DNA of 64,000 nucleotides from Dehalococcoidia bacterium (GCA_022828105.1 JAJEJC010000007.1:330885-394884); one strand, 5' to 3'. Positions 34,809-43,821 are shown, numbered from the stretch's first letter. Translations and numbers: made by a program. The notes: generated by a model not told the origin, from the letters alone.

Positions 34809-35417
34809 TCAGATGTCCGTGCCGGCAATCGCCCGCGCGATGGTCATCACCGCATCGACCGTCGTCGGTTGCGGCAATCCGCCGCCGCTGTGGTGCGCGG
34901 CCACTCTCACCCGATCCGTCAATGGCGCCACTTCGATCTGCATCGTCTGCGGCTCGCTCAGCAAGACGTTGACCAATCGCGCAACCCGATCGCTCATCGA
35001 GAGCAGTTCGACCGCCTGAAGGCATCCGGGCGTGGTGGCGTTGAGCGGCCGCCAGGCGAAGGAGCCGCGATCCTGCGGTTGCGCCAGGATCGGCGTTGCC
35101 CAATCCGCCGGCCACTGGTCGGGCAGCTCTGACCGATCCACGGTGACATGAATGCCGGTCACGGTGATCTTGCCCAGGTGTCCGGCGGCGTCTCCACCGA
35201 CTCGCGACGCCACCACATGGCGCAACGGCGCGGCGTCGGCATCGAGCTCAATCACGGCTGTCGCCCGCGTCCCGCGCGGCAACCGCATGTCCTTCATGAT
35301 CGCGTCTGGATGCTCCGCCGGCCGTCCGCTCACCCGGCGCCGGGCCAGCGTCTCAATCAGCTCGTCGGCCGACGTGCTATCGGAACCGCGGCCAAACAGT
35401 CGTCTGAGGATGCTCAC
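34809..35417 (-). CDS. Conserved-looking protein of unknown function
   Basis: The 202-aa protein was not recognised. It starts with GTG (SILRRLFGRG), has a short basic N-terminus and no membrane segment. The middle shows regular beta-strand patterns (TRATAVIELDADAAPLRHVV, KITVTGIHVTVDRSELP). The end is DAVMTIARAIAGTDI. A clean ORF with normal composition and a codon bias like its neighbours supports a real gene. It is convergent with tRNA-Ser. Confidence 0.6.
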   Translation of the reverse strand: MSILRRLFGRGSDSTSADELIETLARRRVSGRPAEHPDAIMKDMRLPRGTRATAVIELDADAAPLRHVVASRVGGDAAGHLGKITVTGIHVTVDRSELPDQWPADWATPILAQPQDRGSFAWRPLNATTPGCLQAVELLSMSDRVARLVNVLLSEPQTMQIEVAPLTDRVRVAAHHSGGGLPQPTTVDAVMTIARAIAGTDI

Positions 35418-35469
35418 GTAGCCTGCCTATCACACTCGCGACAACGGTATCTCGCTAGGAGGCACAGCA

Positions 35470-35871
35470 ATGCTCGTCGTCATGCGGAGGTTCTGGATCG
35501 AGAAGGGGACGTTCGACGAGTTCGAACGGCTCAGCCGCGAGGAAATCTGGCCGCCGATTGAGGCCGCCGGCGCGCGCATCCTGGGCATGTTCCGCGCCGA
35601 GGAGGCGCATCCCAACGACGACGTGACCGAACCGTGCGACATGGTGATCCTGCTCACGCAATACACGGATCGCGATCACTGGCATGCGACCCGTGCGCGC
35701 GAGGACACCTGGCGCGGGCCCGACGATGTCCGGGCCAAGCTCGCGCGCGGAGGTCGTGAGCGCCATCAGCTCACGCTGGCGACGCACGCGACGTTCACCG
35801 AGCCGGTCCACGTCAAGATCGGCGGTCCCTTCTTCACCTGGAAGGAAGAGCCGATGGGCGAGGTGGAGTAG
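35470..35871 (+). CDS. Small ferredoxin-like alpha+beta protein, possibly NIPSNAP/dimeric barrel
   Basis: A 133-aa protein with a perfect AGGAGG 7 nt before the ATG. The pattern MLVVMRRFWIEKGTFDEFERLSREEIWPPIEAAGARILGMFRAE resembles the N-terminal half of dimeric alpha+beta barrel (NIPSNAP-like) proteins. The second half (DMVILLTQYTDRDHWHATR) repeats the strand-helix pattern. No catalytic residues are evident. It overlaps the methyltransferase gene tail to tail by 38 nt. Confidence 0.6.
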   Translation: MLVVMRRFWIEKGTFDEFERLSREEIWPPIEAAGARILGMFRAEEAHPNDDVTEPCDMVILLTQYTDRDHWHATRAREDTWRGPDDVRAKLARGGRERHQLTLATHATFTEPVHVKIGGPFFTWKEEPMGEVE

Positions 35872-36718
35872 CCGCCTTCGTGGCCCGCAGCGAGAACATC
35901 AGGGCCAATCGACGGTCCGGCTCGCCGTCCCGCTGCGGCAAGCGCCAGATGCCCCCTTCAGTTTCGACCAACCAGGGCAGCGCCGGGTAGACCGTCCAGT
36001 CCTGCTCGTGCAGGAAGTCGATGCTGCAGCCCGCGTCGATCACCGCCGACACGATCTCGCCGAGGCTGTGATTCCACTCGTACGAGTCCTGATTCGCCAT
36101 CTTCGCGGACGCATCGGCGTAGTCCCCGTCGCCGCGCCAATGCAGCGGCCTGTCAGTCTCGAAGTACGGATAGCGCAGACGCAGGTCGCCGATCGCTGCC
36201 TCGTCGTCGAGGCTCTGCGTCAGAGGATGCACGTCACGCAGGTAGAGCATGCCACCGGGCTTGAGGAACGCGGCGCAGACCTGCGCCCATCCGCTGATGT
36301 CGGGCAGCCAGCAGATCGCGCCCAGGTTGACGTAGACGATGTCGAACGAGCCCAACCGGTTGGACAGCACGCCAGACGACGCATACAGCTCGGATTCCAC
36401 AAACTCCGCCGAGAGGCCGGCGCGATCGGCGATGTCCCGAGCCGTCTCGACCGCAGACGGCGCGAAATCGACGCCGACCACGTCGGCACCGAGCCGAGTC
36501 CAGGAGAGCGTGTCGAGTCCAAAGTGGCATTGCAGGTGGAGCAGCGATTTGCCCGCGACATCTCCGACTTCGTCGAGATCGAGTTGCAGGAGCGTCGACT
36601 CGCCGCTGAGAAAGTCGTCAACCCGGTAAAAGTCCGATGCCGCGTGAATCGCCACCGACTCATCCCAGCGGGCACGGTTGGCCTCGCGGTACCGATCCGG
36701 TAGGTCAAGCGATGACAC
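35834..36718 (-). CDS. Class I SAM-dependent methyltransferase
   Basis: A 294-aa methyltransferase with motif I LLHLQCHFGLDTLSWTRLGADVVGVDFAPSAVETAR (GxG replaced by CHFG, as in some family members). FDIVYVNLGAICWLPDI and LKPGGMLYLRDVHP follow. The substrate is unknown. The GTG start overlaps the serS stop by 14 nt, so it is probably co-expressed with serS. Confidence 0.87.
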   Translation of the reverse strand: MSSLDLPDRYREANRARWDESVAIHAASDFYRVDDFLSGESTLLQLDLDEVGDVAGKSLLHLQCHFGLDTLSWTRLGADVVGVDFAPSAVETARDIADRAGLSAEFVESELYASSGVLSNRLGSFDIVYVNLGAICWLPDISGWAQVCAAFLKPGGMLYLRDVHPLTQSLDDEAAIGDLRLRYPYFETDRPLHWRGDGDYADASAKMANQDSYEWNHSLGEIVSAVIDAGCSIDFLHEQDWTVYPALPWLVETEGGIWRLPQRDGEPDRRLALMFSLRATKAATPPRPSALPSR

Positions 36719-37967
36719 GGGAACCCATTCGCGCGGCCAGCACTTCCGGCAGAATCACCGTACCGTCCGCCTGCTGACCGTTCTCCAACAGCGCAGCGAT
36801 GGTGCGCGGCAGCGCCAACCCCGACCCGTTCAGCGTGTGTACGAAGCGCGTGCTCTTGCCTTCCTCAGGCCGGTAGCGGATATTGGCCCGCCGCGCCTGG
36901 AAATCGGTGCAGTTGGACACGCTGGAGACTTCCAGCCACTCCTGCGCGCCCGGCGCCCAGATTTCGAGGTCGTACGAGACCGACGCGTTGAATCCCAGGT
37001 CCCCGCTGCAGATTTGCAGCACGCGGTACTCCAGCTCCAGCCCCTGCAGCAACGACTCCGCCGAAGCCAGCATTTCGTCCAGCGCCTTCGACGACCTCTT
37101 CGGCGTCGTGAACTGGTACATCTCGACTTTCTCAAACTGGTGCACCCGCTTGATCCCGCGCACGTCGCGGCCGGCGCTCGTCTTCTCGCGGCGGAAGCAG
37201 GGCGTGTGCGCGGCGTAGCGGATCGGCAACTGCTCTTCCGACAGAATCTCGTCCGCGTGCATGTTGGTCAGCGGCACCTCGGCGGTGGGGACGAAGTAGT
37301 AGTCTTCCTCTTCGTCGCGATACAGGTTGTCGCGAAACTTGGGCAGTTGACCCGAGGCGCGCATCGCGTCCTCGCGCACCATCGCGGGGACGTAACACTC
37401 CTCGTAGCCGGTCGCCTGATGGCAGTCGAGGAACCAGCCGATCAGGGCCCGCTGCAAGCGAGCGCCTGCCCCGCGCAGCGCGTACATGCGCGAGCCCGAC
37501 ATGGCCGCCGCCCGTTCGATGTCGATGATGCCGAGCGACTCGCCGATTTCCCAGTGCGGCTTCGGCTCAAACGAAAACACACGGCGCGTACCCCACGCGC
37601 GGACCTCAACATTCGCTTCCTCATCGTCGCCGTCCGGCGTCTCGTCCCCGACGACGTTTGGAATCTCCGCCAGCAGCACGTCCAGGGACGCCTCAACGTC
37701 GCGAAGCTGCTCCTCCAGTTCGTCGATCCGCGTTGCGGACTCACGCTGCGCTGCGATCAGGCGTTGGCGCTCCTCGTGGTCCTTGGCCTTGCCGATCGCC
37801 CGGCCCGCCGAGTTCCTCGATGCCCGCAGCTCCTCCAACTCGACCAATACGCCTCGCCGCTGATCGTCAACCTTGATGGCGTCATCCACCGGCGCCTCGG
37901 CTCGCCGACGCTCCAACGACCGACGGATGACATCCGCCTGCTCCCGGATCATCTGCGCAGATATCAC
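36705..37967 (-). CDS. serS: Serine-tRNA ligase
   Basis: A class II synthetase of 420 aa. The N-terminal coiled-coil arm is recognisable (MIREQADVIRRSLERR, then EELRASRNSAGRAIGKAKD). Motif 2 is CFRREKTSAGRDVRGIKRVHQFEKVEMYQF. Motif 3 is TLNGSGLALPRTIAALLENGQQADGTVILPEVL. The GTG at 37967 has AGGAG 8 nt upstream, which favours it over the ATG at 37952. A tRNA-Ser lies 2 kb away. Confidence 0.96.
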   Translation of the reverse strand: MISAQMIREQADVIRRSLERRRAEAPVDDAIKVDDQRRGVLVELEELRASRNSAGRAIGKAKDHEERQRLIAAQRESATRIDELEEQLRDVEASLDVLLAEIPNVVGDETPDGDDEEANVEVRAWGTRRVFSFEPKPHWEIGESLGIIDIERAAAMSGSRMYALRGAGARLQRALIGWFLDCHQATGYEECYVPAMVREDAMRASGQLPKFRDNLYRDEEEDYYFVPTAEVPLTNMHADEILSEEQLPIRYAAHTPCFRREKTSAGRDVRGIKRVHQFEKVEMYQFTTPKRSSKALDEMLASAESLLQGLELEYRVLQICSGDLGFNASVSYDLEIWAPGAQEWLEVSSVSNCTDFQARRANIRYRPEEGKSTRFVHTLNGSGLALPRTIAALLENGQQADGTVILPEVLAARMGSRVIA

Positions 37968-38479
37968 GCGTGTCGCTCCTCGTGTTTCGCAATGTGATCA
38001 ATCGCCGCCATGCCCAGCACCCGCACGTCCTGCGAGATATGCGCCGAGACGCCCGCGAGCGTCATCGGCGCGTCATCCTCAAGCTCTTGCCTGCTGACCC
38101 AGCGCCACGACTCCGACGGCGGTAGCGGGCGCGTCTCTGCGCTCGGGCGCGAGAAGTAGATCAGGTCAATGTGATGATGCGCGTCCTCGCCGCCGAATGC
38201 CCGAATCGGCTCGACCATGATCGTCACCGGCGGCGAGACCTGGGGCGGATCCGGATAGGCAAACGGCACAGTCGTGGGCACAATCTCCACGGCAAACTCC
38301 GTCTCCTCCAGCGCTTCCCGACGAGCGGCCTGCATCGGATCCTCGTTCGGCTCAATGTGACCGCCGGGCGGCAGCCACAGACCAACTTTACGGTGCCAGT
38401 GCAACAGCGTCGCGCCGTCCATCGACACAAACGTCGTCACCGTAAAGTGTCGGATACCGTCCCCAGAATTCACTGTCAC
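37964..38479 (-). CDS. NUDIX hydrolase
   Basis: A Nudix-fold hydrolase with the box GGHIEPNEDPMQAARREALEETEF. The GTG at 38479 (or the next GTG at 38473) is preferred because the track's longer ORF runs through the start of the divergent TolB-like gene. The strand RHFTVTTFVSMDGATLLHWHRKVGLWLPPG precedes the box. The substrate is unknown. It overlaps serS by 4 nt. Confidence 0.85.
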   Translation of the reverse strand: MTVNSGDGIRHFTVTTFVSMDGATLLHWHRKVGLWLPPGGHIEPNEDPMQAARREALEETEFAVEIVPTTVPFAYPDPPQVSPPVTIMVEPIRAFGGEDAHHHIDLIYFSRPSAETRPLPPSESWRWVSRQELEDDAPMTLAGVSAHISQDVRVLGMAAIDHIAKHEERHA

Positions 38480-38493
38480 GTACCGTATCGCAC

Positions 38494-39246
38494 ATGGAAC
38501 TGATCTCCGCCGCCAACGGCATGTCGCCAACCTGGTCGCCCGACGGCCAACAGATCGCATTCCTCAGCAACCGCGCCGAAGGCTGGGATCTCTACACCAT
38601 GCCCGCAAGCGGGGGCGAGGCCACACGGCTCACCAGCGGCGTCACCGCCGACAATCCCGCCTGGTCGCCGGACGGGCGCTGGATCGCGGTGGAGCGCAAC
38701 GACCGGATCGAGGCGGTCAGCCCGGACGGCCGCGAGCGAATCGTGCTGGCGACCGACGCCCGCTACCCAACCTGGTCGCCCAGCGGCGAACTCGCCTTTG
38801 TGCGCAACCGAGATCTGTATGTGCGGCAGGCGGACGAGCGCGAGCAGCTCGTGCTGCGCGACGCCGAACAGCCGCACTGGTCGGCGGACGGCCGGACGGT
38901 TGTGTTCGTCCGTCGCGGCATCTGGGAGCTTGAGACCGGCTCCGGAAGTCTGAGGCAACGAACCCGGAATCCCGCCGACGAGTCGCCTTGCATCCAGTTC
39001 GACCGCGACATCGTCTTCATTCGCAATGCCCAACTGATGATCATCCATCCCGACGGCGCGATGACCGACATCTCCTATCACCCATCGCCGGCGGGCGCTC
39101 CCGCGGCGCACCCGCTGGAAATCGACACCGTCGCCTACCACCTCCACGACGGTGGCAACTGGGACATCGTCACGGCCTCGCTCGAACACGGGAACGTCCG
39201 AAAGCTGACCCGCGCGACCTGGACCTCCTGGAACGCCCGCGCTTGA
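38494..39246 (+). CDS. TolB-like beta-propeller (WD40/PD40 repeats) protein
   Basis: A 250-aa protein built of PD40-type blades: MSPTWSPDGQQIAFLSNR, NPAWSPDGRWIAVERN, YPTWSPSGELAFVRN and PHWSADGRTVVFVRR. It has no signal peptide or membrane helix, so it may be cytosolic or a partial propeller of about five blades. It is divergent from the NUDIX gene with only about 14 bp between starts, so control elements must overlap. Confidence 0.82.
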   Translation: MELISAANGMSPTWSPDGQQIAFLSNRAEGWDLYTMPASGGEATRLTSGVTADNPAWSPDGRWIAVERNDRIEAVSPDGRERIVLATDARYPTWSPSGELAFVRNRDLYVRQADEREQLVLRDAEQPHWSADGRTVVFVRRGIWELETGSGSLRQRTRNPADESPCIQFDRDIVFIRNAQLMIIHPDGAMTDISYHPSPAGAPAAHPLEIDTVAYHLHDGGNWDIVTASLEHGNVRKLTRATWTSWNARA

Positions 39247-39270
39247 GCGACGCTTCGCTATCGTGGGCTC

Positions 39271-39744
39271 ATGTCCCACTTCCTGCTCCGACAGGCCGCT
39301 CGCGTCATCACCGGCTCCGCCGCGCCCCAGGTCGCCTCGCAGATCGCTCAGCGGTTGACTACGCCGTCGACCCGAGACGAAGATCGCCGCCGGTTCCTGA
39401 TCTGGCTGTCCGGACCGTTCCGGCAATCGCAGCCCGACGCCTATGAGCGCCTCTGGCCGCGGCTGCACGGCAAGGACGAGCGCATTCGTGCGCTGACCGG
39501 CGTCTTCCTGGAGTTGCAGACCGCTGGTCCGAGCGCCGCGAACCAGTGGTTCGCACAACTCGCCGACTCAGATCCGCAGCACTTCGACGAGTTGATCGCG
39601 GAATTGGCGCCCAGCCAACCCGATCCGCAGCAGATGATCAGACAGGCCTCGAAGGAAGCGGAGACCACGCTGCGCGGCGCGGCCCGATTCCTGGGCCGCA
39701 CCTACCGCAAGACCTCAGAGGAAGCGCGCAAACGAAAGCAGTAG
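39271..39744 (+). CDS. Helical protein of unknown function
   Basis: A 157-aa protein not recognised. It is rich in helix-forming residues (RFLIWLSGPFRQSQPDAYERLWPRLHGKDERIRALTGVFLEL) and ends in a highly basic tail (GRTYRKTSEEARKRKQ). No membrane helix is seen. It lies 5 bp before the PPOX gene, so the two are likely co-expressed. Confidence 0.6.
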   Translation: MSHFLLRQAARVITGSAAPQVASQIAQRLTTPSTRDEDRRRFLIWLSGPFRQSQPDAYERLWPRLHGKDERIRALTGVFLELQTAGPSAANQWFAQLADSDPQHFDELIAELAPSQPDPQQMIRQASKEAETTLRGAARFLGRTYRKTSEEARKRKQ

Positions 39745-39749
39745 CGACC

Positions 39750-40244
39750 ATGCCGATGATCGATCACATCACGGACGAACAGGCCGACTTGATTCGCAAC
39801 GCGCGAGTCTTTTTCGTCGCCTCCGCCGACCCCGCGATGGGCGACGGACCGAATGGCGAGGGTCCGGTCAATCTCTCGCCAAAAGGCGCGGCCGACCTTC
39901 AGGTCGTCGACCGGCACACGATCGCTTACTTCGACTACTCGGGCAGCGGCAACGAGACGGCCCGACACACCGCGGCCGGCGGCCCGATCACGGTCATGGT
40001 TACCTCGTTCGACGAAGACGCCGCCATCGTCCGGCTCTACGGCACGGCGAAGTCCCTGCCGCTGGAAGAATCCGTCCTCGCCGACCAGGCCGAAGCCCTG
40101 CGCGCCGTCGAAATGCCCACGCCCGAGCGCCAGGTGATCGAGATCAGCGTCGACCGCACCCAAACCTCATGCGGCTACGGAGTCCCCATCTACGAATACA
40201 AAGGGGACCGTTCCAGAGACGAGCGCGGTCGGCGCTACAAGTAG
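39750..40244 (+). CDS. Pyridoxamine 5'-phosphate oxidase-family flavoprotein
   Basis: A 164-aa split-barrel protein. The N-terminus IRNARVFFVASADP, the VNLSPKGA motif and the strand HTIAYFDYSGSGNETARH match the PPOX-like family that binds FMN or F420. The C-terminus CGYGVPIYEYKGDR is shared by many F420-lineage members. The track's 232-aa ORF reads out of the preceding gene; the ATG at 39750 is the real start. F420 use would fit the neighbouring LLM gene. Confidence 0.82.
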   Translation: MPMIDHITDEQADLIRNARVFFVASADPAMGDGPNGEGPVNLSPKGAADLQVVDRHTIAYFDYSGSGNETARHTAAGGPITVMVTSFDEDAAIVRLYGTAKSLPLEESVLADQAEALRAVEMPTPERQVIEISVDRTQTSCGYGVPIYEYKGDRSRDERGRRYK

Positions 40245-40258
40245 ACCTATCCGTAGAC

Positions 40259-41095
40259 CTACTGGATCAGCTTCGCCAGCCGATCCAGCTCCGGCAGCAC
40301 CTCGTCGGCGCCGGCGTGGGGCAGACCGAACACCACGCGATCGACGCCGATGCGCTCGTACTCGGGCAGCGCGTCCTCGATTGCCGGGAAGACGTTGATT
40401 GAGATCGAGTCGAAGTCGCGACCGGCCAGTTCGGCTCGGGACTTGATGTCCTGCATCGCACGCTCGACGAATCCCGGCGCGGGAATGTTCGGCAGCCAGC
40501 CGTCGCACCAGTCGACCACGCGCTGACGCGCCCACTTGCTGCCCGCTCCCATCAGGATCGGTGGATGCGGGTCTTGCAGCGGCTTCGGAATCACATGCGT
40601 GCGCGGGATATCGACGAACTCCGAGTGATACTCCGCGATCTCTTCCGTCCACATCACCTTCATCGCCTCGATCCGCTGTTGGGTGACCTTCCAACGGTCC
40701 TTGAATCGCACGCCGAGCGGTTCCATCTCCTCGGCCAACCATCCGGCGCCGATGCCGAACTCGAAGCGCCCCCCCGAAATGAAGTCGAGCGACGCCACCT
40801 GCTTGGCCAGCGCGATTGGCTCGTGCTCGGTCACCAGGCAGATGCTGGTCCCGAGCCGAATCTCCGAGGTCGCACCGGCCGCCGCGCCCAACGCCACGAA
40901 CGGATCGTGCAGGCGGTAGTACTGCTCGGGAAGCGAGCCGTCCTCCGAGCGCGGAAACGGCGTCTCGCGGTCGGCGGGCATGTGCACATGCTCGGGCACC
41001 CAGAACGACTCGAATCCCCGCTCCTCCGCCGCCGCAGCCAACGCCCCCGGATCCATCGCCATGTCGGTCGCAAAGATCATCACGCCGTACTTCAT
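40259..41095 (-). CDS. LLM class flavin/F420-dependent oxidoreductase
   Basis: A luciferase-like monooxygenase fold protein, 278 aa. The start MKYGVMIF at 41095 has AAAGGA upstream; the TTG start at 41113 is unlikely. Motifs are FESFWVPEHVHM, SEIRLGTSICLVTEHEPIALAKQVASLDFISGGRFEFGIGAGW and PPILMGAGSKWARQRVVDWCDGWLP. This resembles the Rv2161c-type F420-dependent subgroup. The substrate is unknown. Confidence 0.88.
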   Translation of the reverse strand: MKYGVMIFATDMAMDPGALAAAAEERGFESFWVPEHVHMPADRETPFPRSEDGSLPEQYYRLHDPFVALGAAAGATSEIRLGTSICLVTEHEPIALAKQVASLDFISGGRFEFGIGAGWLAEEMEPLGVRFKDRWKVTQQRIEAMKVMWTEEIAEYHSEFVDIPRTHVIPKPLQDPHPPILMGAGSKWARQRVVDWCDGWLPNIPAPGFVERAMQDIKSRAELAGRDFDSISINVFPAIEDALPEYERIGVDRVVFGLPHAGADEVLPELDRLAKLIQ

Positions 41096-41169
41096 CGTGG
41101 GGTCCTTTCTCAAACGGTCATGCTGTCGGTCACAGCCTACGATGCGCGGTTCGCGAATAGGCTGGGTCC

Positions 41170-42102
41170 ATGCAACACGACATCCTTACGCCGCCGGCAG
41201 CGCCCAACCCCGTCCCGATGGTGCTCGACACCGACACCGCCAACGAGATCGACGATCAGTTCGCCGTCGTCCATGCGTTGCTCTCCCAGGACCGGCTGCA
41301 ACTGGAAGCGATCTACCCAACGCTGTTCACGCGCCCAGGCAACACGCCCGCCGAGGGCGTCGCCGAGTCGGAGGCTGAGATTCATCGGCTGTTGGAACGG
41401 CTGCGGGTCGAACCAGGCGGCCGCGTGTTGCGCGGTGCCGACCGATTCCTCGCCGATGACCGGCCGACCGTCGCCAATGCCGCCTCCGACGACCTGATTC
41501 GGCGGGCCCTGGAGCCACGCGAGGGCCGGCTCTGGGTGGCGGCGATCGGCGCGTTGACCAACGTCGCCTCGGCGCTCAATCAGGCGCCAGAAATCGCCGA
41601 GCGCATCTGCATCGCCTGGCTGGGCGGGCAAGCGCAGCACGCTGTCGACGCTCGCGAATTCAATCTCTACCAGGACCCTGTCGCGGCGCGAGCCGTCTTC
41701 GACAGCGGCGCGCCGCTGGTCCACATCCCCTGCTACGGCGCGGCTTCGCATCTGCTGACCAGCACCGCCGAGCTCGACGCCTATGTCCGACCTCAGGGCA
41801 CAATTGGCGAGTATCTGAGCGACATCTTCCGCGACCACGACGAGCAGTATCCGGGCCGCAGCAAGGAAGTCTGGGATCTCTCGGCGACCGGCTATCTGAT
41901 CGACGATGACTGGGTTCCCACACGCAGCATCGCGCGGCCGACGCTCTCAGCCGACATGCGCTGGATTGCTCAGCCCGACGACGCCCCGCTCGCACCCTTC
42001 GCCGAAGCTCAATATGTCAACCGCGACCCGATCTTCCACGACCTGTTCTGCAAGCTGAGCGAGTTTGATCGCGGCGAGCGGTCAGCCGGATTTGCGTCCT
42101 GA
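41170..42102 (+). CDS. Nucleoside hydrolase (IUNH family)
   Basis: A 310-aa hydrolase whose N-terminal DTDTANEIDDQFAVVHAL is the Ca-binding Asp cluster of inosine-uridine preferring nucleoside hydrolases. LWVAAIGALTNVASAL and ICIAWLGGQ carry further ligand residues. EFNLYQDPVAARAVFDSG fits the conserved Asn/Asp segment. It would cleave N-glycosidic bonds of ribonucleosides. It is divergent from the LLM gene. Confidence 0.88.
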   Translation: MQHDILTPPAAPNPVPMVLDTDTANEIDDQFAVVHALLSQDRLQLEAIYPTLFTRPGNTPAEGVAESEAEIHRLLERLRVEPGGRVLRGADRFLADDRPTVANAASDDLIRRALEPREGRLWVAAIGALTNVASALNQAPEIAERICIAWLGGQAQHAVDAREFNLYQDPVAARAVFDSGAPLVHIPCYGAASHLLTSTAELDAYVRPQGTIGEYLSDIFRDHDEQYPGRSKEVWDLSATGYLIDDDWVPTRSIARPTLSADMRWIAQPDDAPLAPFAEAQYVNRDPIFHDLFCKLSEFDRGERSAGFAS

Positions 42103-42112
42103 GCTCGAGTCG

Positions 42113-43177
42113 TTACATCGGTACGGTCACCGGGCGGGTCATGCCGCCGAAGGTGGGCATCCAGCAGGAGTGTTTGCCCGGGCCGCCGGCGACGATGATG
42201 TGGATTTCATCGGGCTTGTCGGTGATCGGCAGCCATTCGTCGGCGCTGTGAGTGGGCAGGACTCCGCCGGCCATGCGGATGTTGACGGACTCGAGGAACT
42301 CGGGGCTGAGCTTGCTCGCGGGGTAGCGGGCGTGCTCCCAGAGGTACTCCTGGACCGACTCGCGGGTCCAGCCCTCGGCGGCGACCGTCTCCGCGTGCTC
42401 GGGTCCGAAGGCCAGCACCGGCTCGCCCTTGCCGAGGATGTTGTTGGAGCCGGCCTGACCCATCGCGCCGGCGACGGTCTGGAGGATGCCGGCGGCGGTG
42501 TTGCTGCCGTGGTCCTGGATGTTGTGCGGGCCCTCGCAGGCCCAGGTCGTGATGCAACTGTCCTCGGCGTTGAGCCCGCGCGTCGTCTGGAAGGGCGGCC
42601 AGGGCGAGGCGTCCTCGCGCTCGGTCGCGCAGAAGGCGAACTTGGCCGGTGTGCCCTGCGTCGCGCGGTCGCCGCGACCGGGCGTCGCGCCGGCGACGTT
42701 GAGTTGGACCAGGCGCACGGCTCGGCCGATGGTGGCGTTGGAGGGAAACGTGGGACCGAAGCAGCCCGAGCCGCCGTGAATCCCGGCCGCGCGCGCCGCT
42801 GGACCTGACGCCAGCACGAAGACGGCGCAGGGATGCGTCGTTGCGTTGATCCCGTCGAGGTTGAAGGGCGGCTGCGAGATCGCCTCGACCGCCGCCAGCA
42901 CGATGGGAAACTGCTGCGGCCGGCAGCCGGCCATGACGGCGTTGATCGCGATTGCCTCGACCGTCGCCTCGCCCTGACGCGGCGCGAGCACACCCAGAAC
43001 TTCCAGTGAATCGCGACCCGACGATTCAATCATCGCGTTGACGCGGCCGGGGGTGGGAGGAATCAAAGGGAGTCCATCGGACCAGCCTCGTCGGATGCAC
43101 TCCTGGGAGAAGTCGAACGAATCCGAGGGCAGCGAAAACCGCTCGGCCGAACGACCTTGGGCTGTCTGTGAAGGCAT
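42113..43177 (-). CDS. Conserved 354-aa protein associated with UGSC loci, function unknown
   Basis: The protein does not match a known enzyme family with certainty. It has distinct conserved-looking blocks: GWSDGLPLIPPTPGRVNAM, NAVMAGCRPQQFPIVLAAVEAI, TTHPCAVFVLASGPAARAAGI, GSGCFGPTFPSNATIGRAVRL and TWACEGPHNIQDHGSN. I recall similar proteins in actinobacterial and marine genomes next to UGSC-type genes, but could not check this. It has no signal peptide or membrane helix. It lies about 0.65 kb downstream of the UGSC gene on the same strand and is a candidate second subunit of the same enzyme. Several conserved Cys (AGC, HPC, SGC, DSC, AC) could be redox or metal ligands. Confidence 0.65.
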   Translation of the reverse strand: MPSQTAQGRSAERFSLPSDSFDFSQECIRRGWSDGLPLIPPTPGRVNAMIESSGRDSLEVLGVLAPRQGEATVEAIAINAVMAGCRPQQFPIVLAAVEAISQPPFNLDGINATTHPCAVFVLASGPAARAAGIHGGSGCFGPTFPSNATIGRAVRLVQLNVAGATPGRGDRATQGTPAKFAFCATEREDASPWPPFQTTRGLNAEDSCITTWACEGPHNIQDHGSNTAAGILQTVAGAMGQAGSNNILGKGEPVLAFGPEHAETVAAEGWTRESVQEYLWEHARYPASKLSPEFLESVNIRMAGGVLPTHSADEWLPITDKPDEIHIIVAGGPGKHSCWMPTFGGMTRPVTVPM

Positions 43178-43257
43178 GGGCGAGTCCTAACTCTGAACAG
43201 TCGGCACATATGAAGGCGAAGTCGGGGATCGTGGATCATGGCCTACACGATAAATTC

Positions 43258-43521
43258 TCACATCGCCCACGCGGATCGCGGTAGGAAACGGCAGGGTTTC
43301 GCCGGTTGCGCACGTGAGGTATGGATGATCACGACTGCCTGGTCTTGCTTGTCGCGCAAGCGAATCACGTAGGAGGTCCCGTCACAGGATCGAGCCGGCC
43401 CGACGCTGCGGTAACTCACGTCCTCGGTGAGGCAGCCCGCGTCGATCAGTTCAGTGAAGCCCATGGCAAAGAAGAGATCGAACAGCTCGTAATCGCGAAG
43501 TTGTACCCTTGCCTCAGGCAC
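43258..43521 (-). CDS. Small protein of unknown function
   Basis: An 87-aa ORF with a GTG start, opposite-facing to the 90-aa gene. Text such as QLRDYELFDLFFAMGFTELIDAGCLTEDVSYRSVGPARSCDGTSYVIRLRDKQDQAVVIIHTS has the look of a real folded protein. No family was recognised. No clear ribosome-binding site is seen. It could be part of a toxin/immunity-like pair with the divergent gene, but this is a guess. Confidence 0.45.
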   Translation of the reverse strand: MPEARVQLRDYELFDLFFAMGFTELIDAGCLTEDVSYRSVGPARSCDGTSYVIRLRDKQDQAVVIIHTSRAQPAKPCRFLPRSAWAM

Positions 43522-43533
43522 AGGAGTGACCCA

Positions 43534-43806
43534 ATGCCCAGCAACGTCGAAGTCCGGCGCGAGTTGACGAACCTGATTTCTTCGTGCCTCGACGGCACGG
43601 CGACGGCAACGGAGTTCCTGGCATTCGCGGCTCCATTAGCGCTTGACGAAGAGATTGACGACGAGTTGCGCGGCGACCTCGATCGCCTCTCACTGGTGGC
43701 CGACGAGGTACAGCGGTTTGGCCTTGCGCCCGAAGTATTCCTCGATGCCGTTCGCGCAGTATCGCAACGCAAGTTGGGCGTCGATCTCGCGCCGGCAGCC
43801 GACTGA
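43534..43806 (+). CDS. Small helical protein of unknown function
   Basis: The track's 161-aa ORF starts in the antisense of the 87-aa gene. The ATG at 43534 has GGAG 7 nt upstream and gives 90 aa: NVEVRRELTNLISSCLDGTATATEFLAFAAPLALDEEIDDELRGDLDRLSLVADEVQRFG. It is acidic and helical with no recognised family. Starts of the two small genes are only 12 bp apart, so they share one control region. Confidence 0.55.
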   Translation: MPSNVEVRRELTNLISSCLDGTATATEFLAFAAPLALDEEIDDELRGDLDRLSLVADEVQRFGLAPEVFLDAVRAVSQRKLGVDLAPAAD

Positions 43807-43821
43807 ACACGCTCTCAGCGC

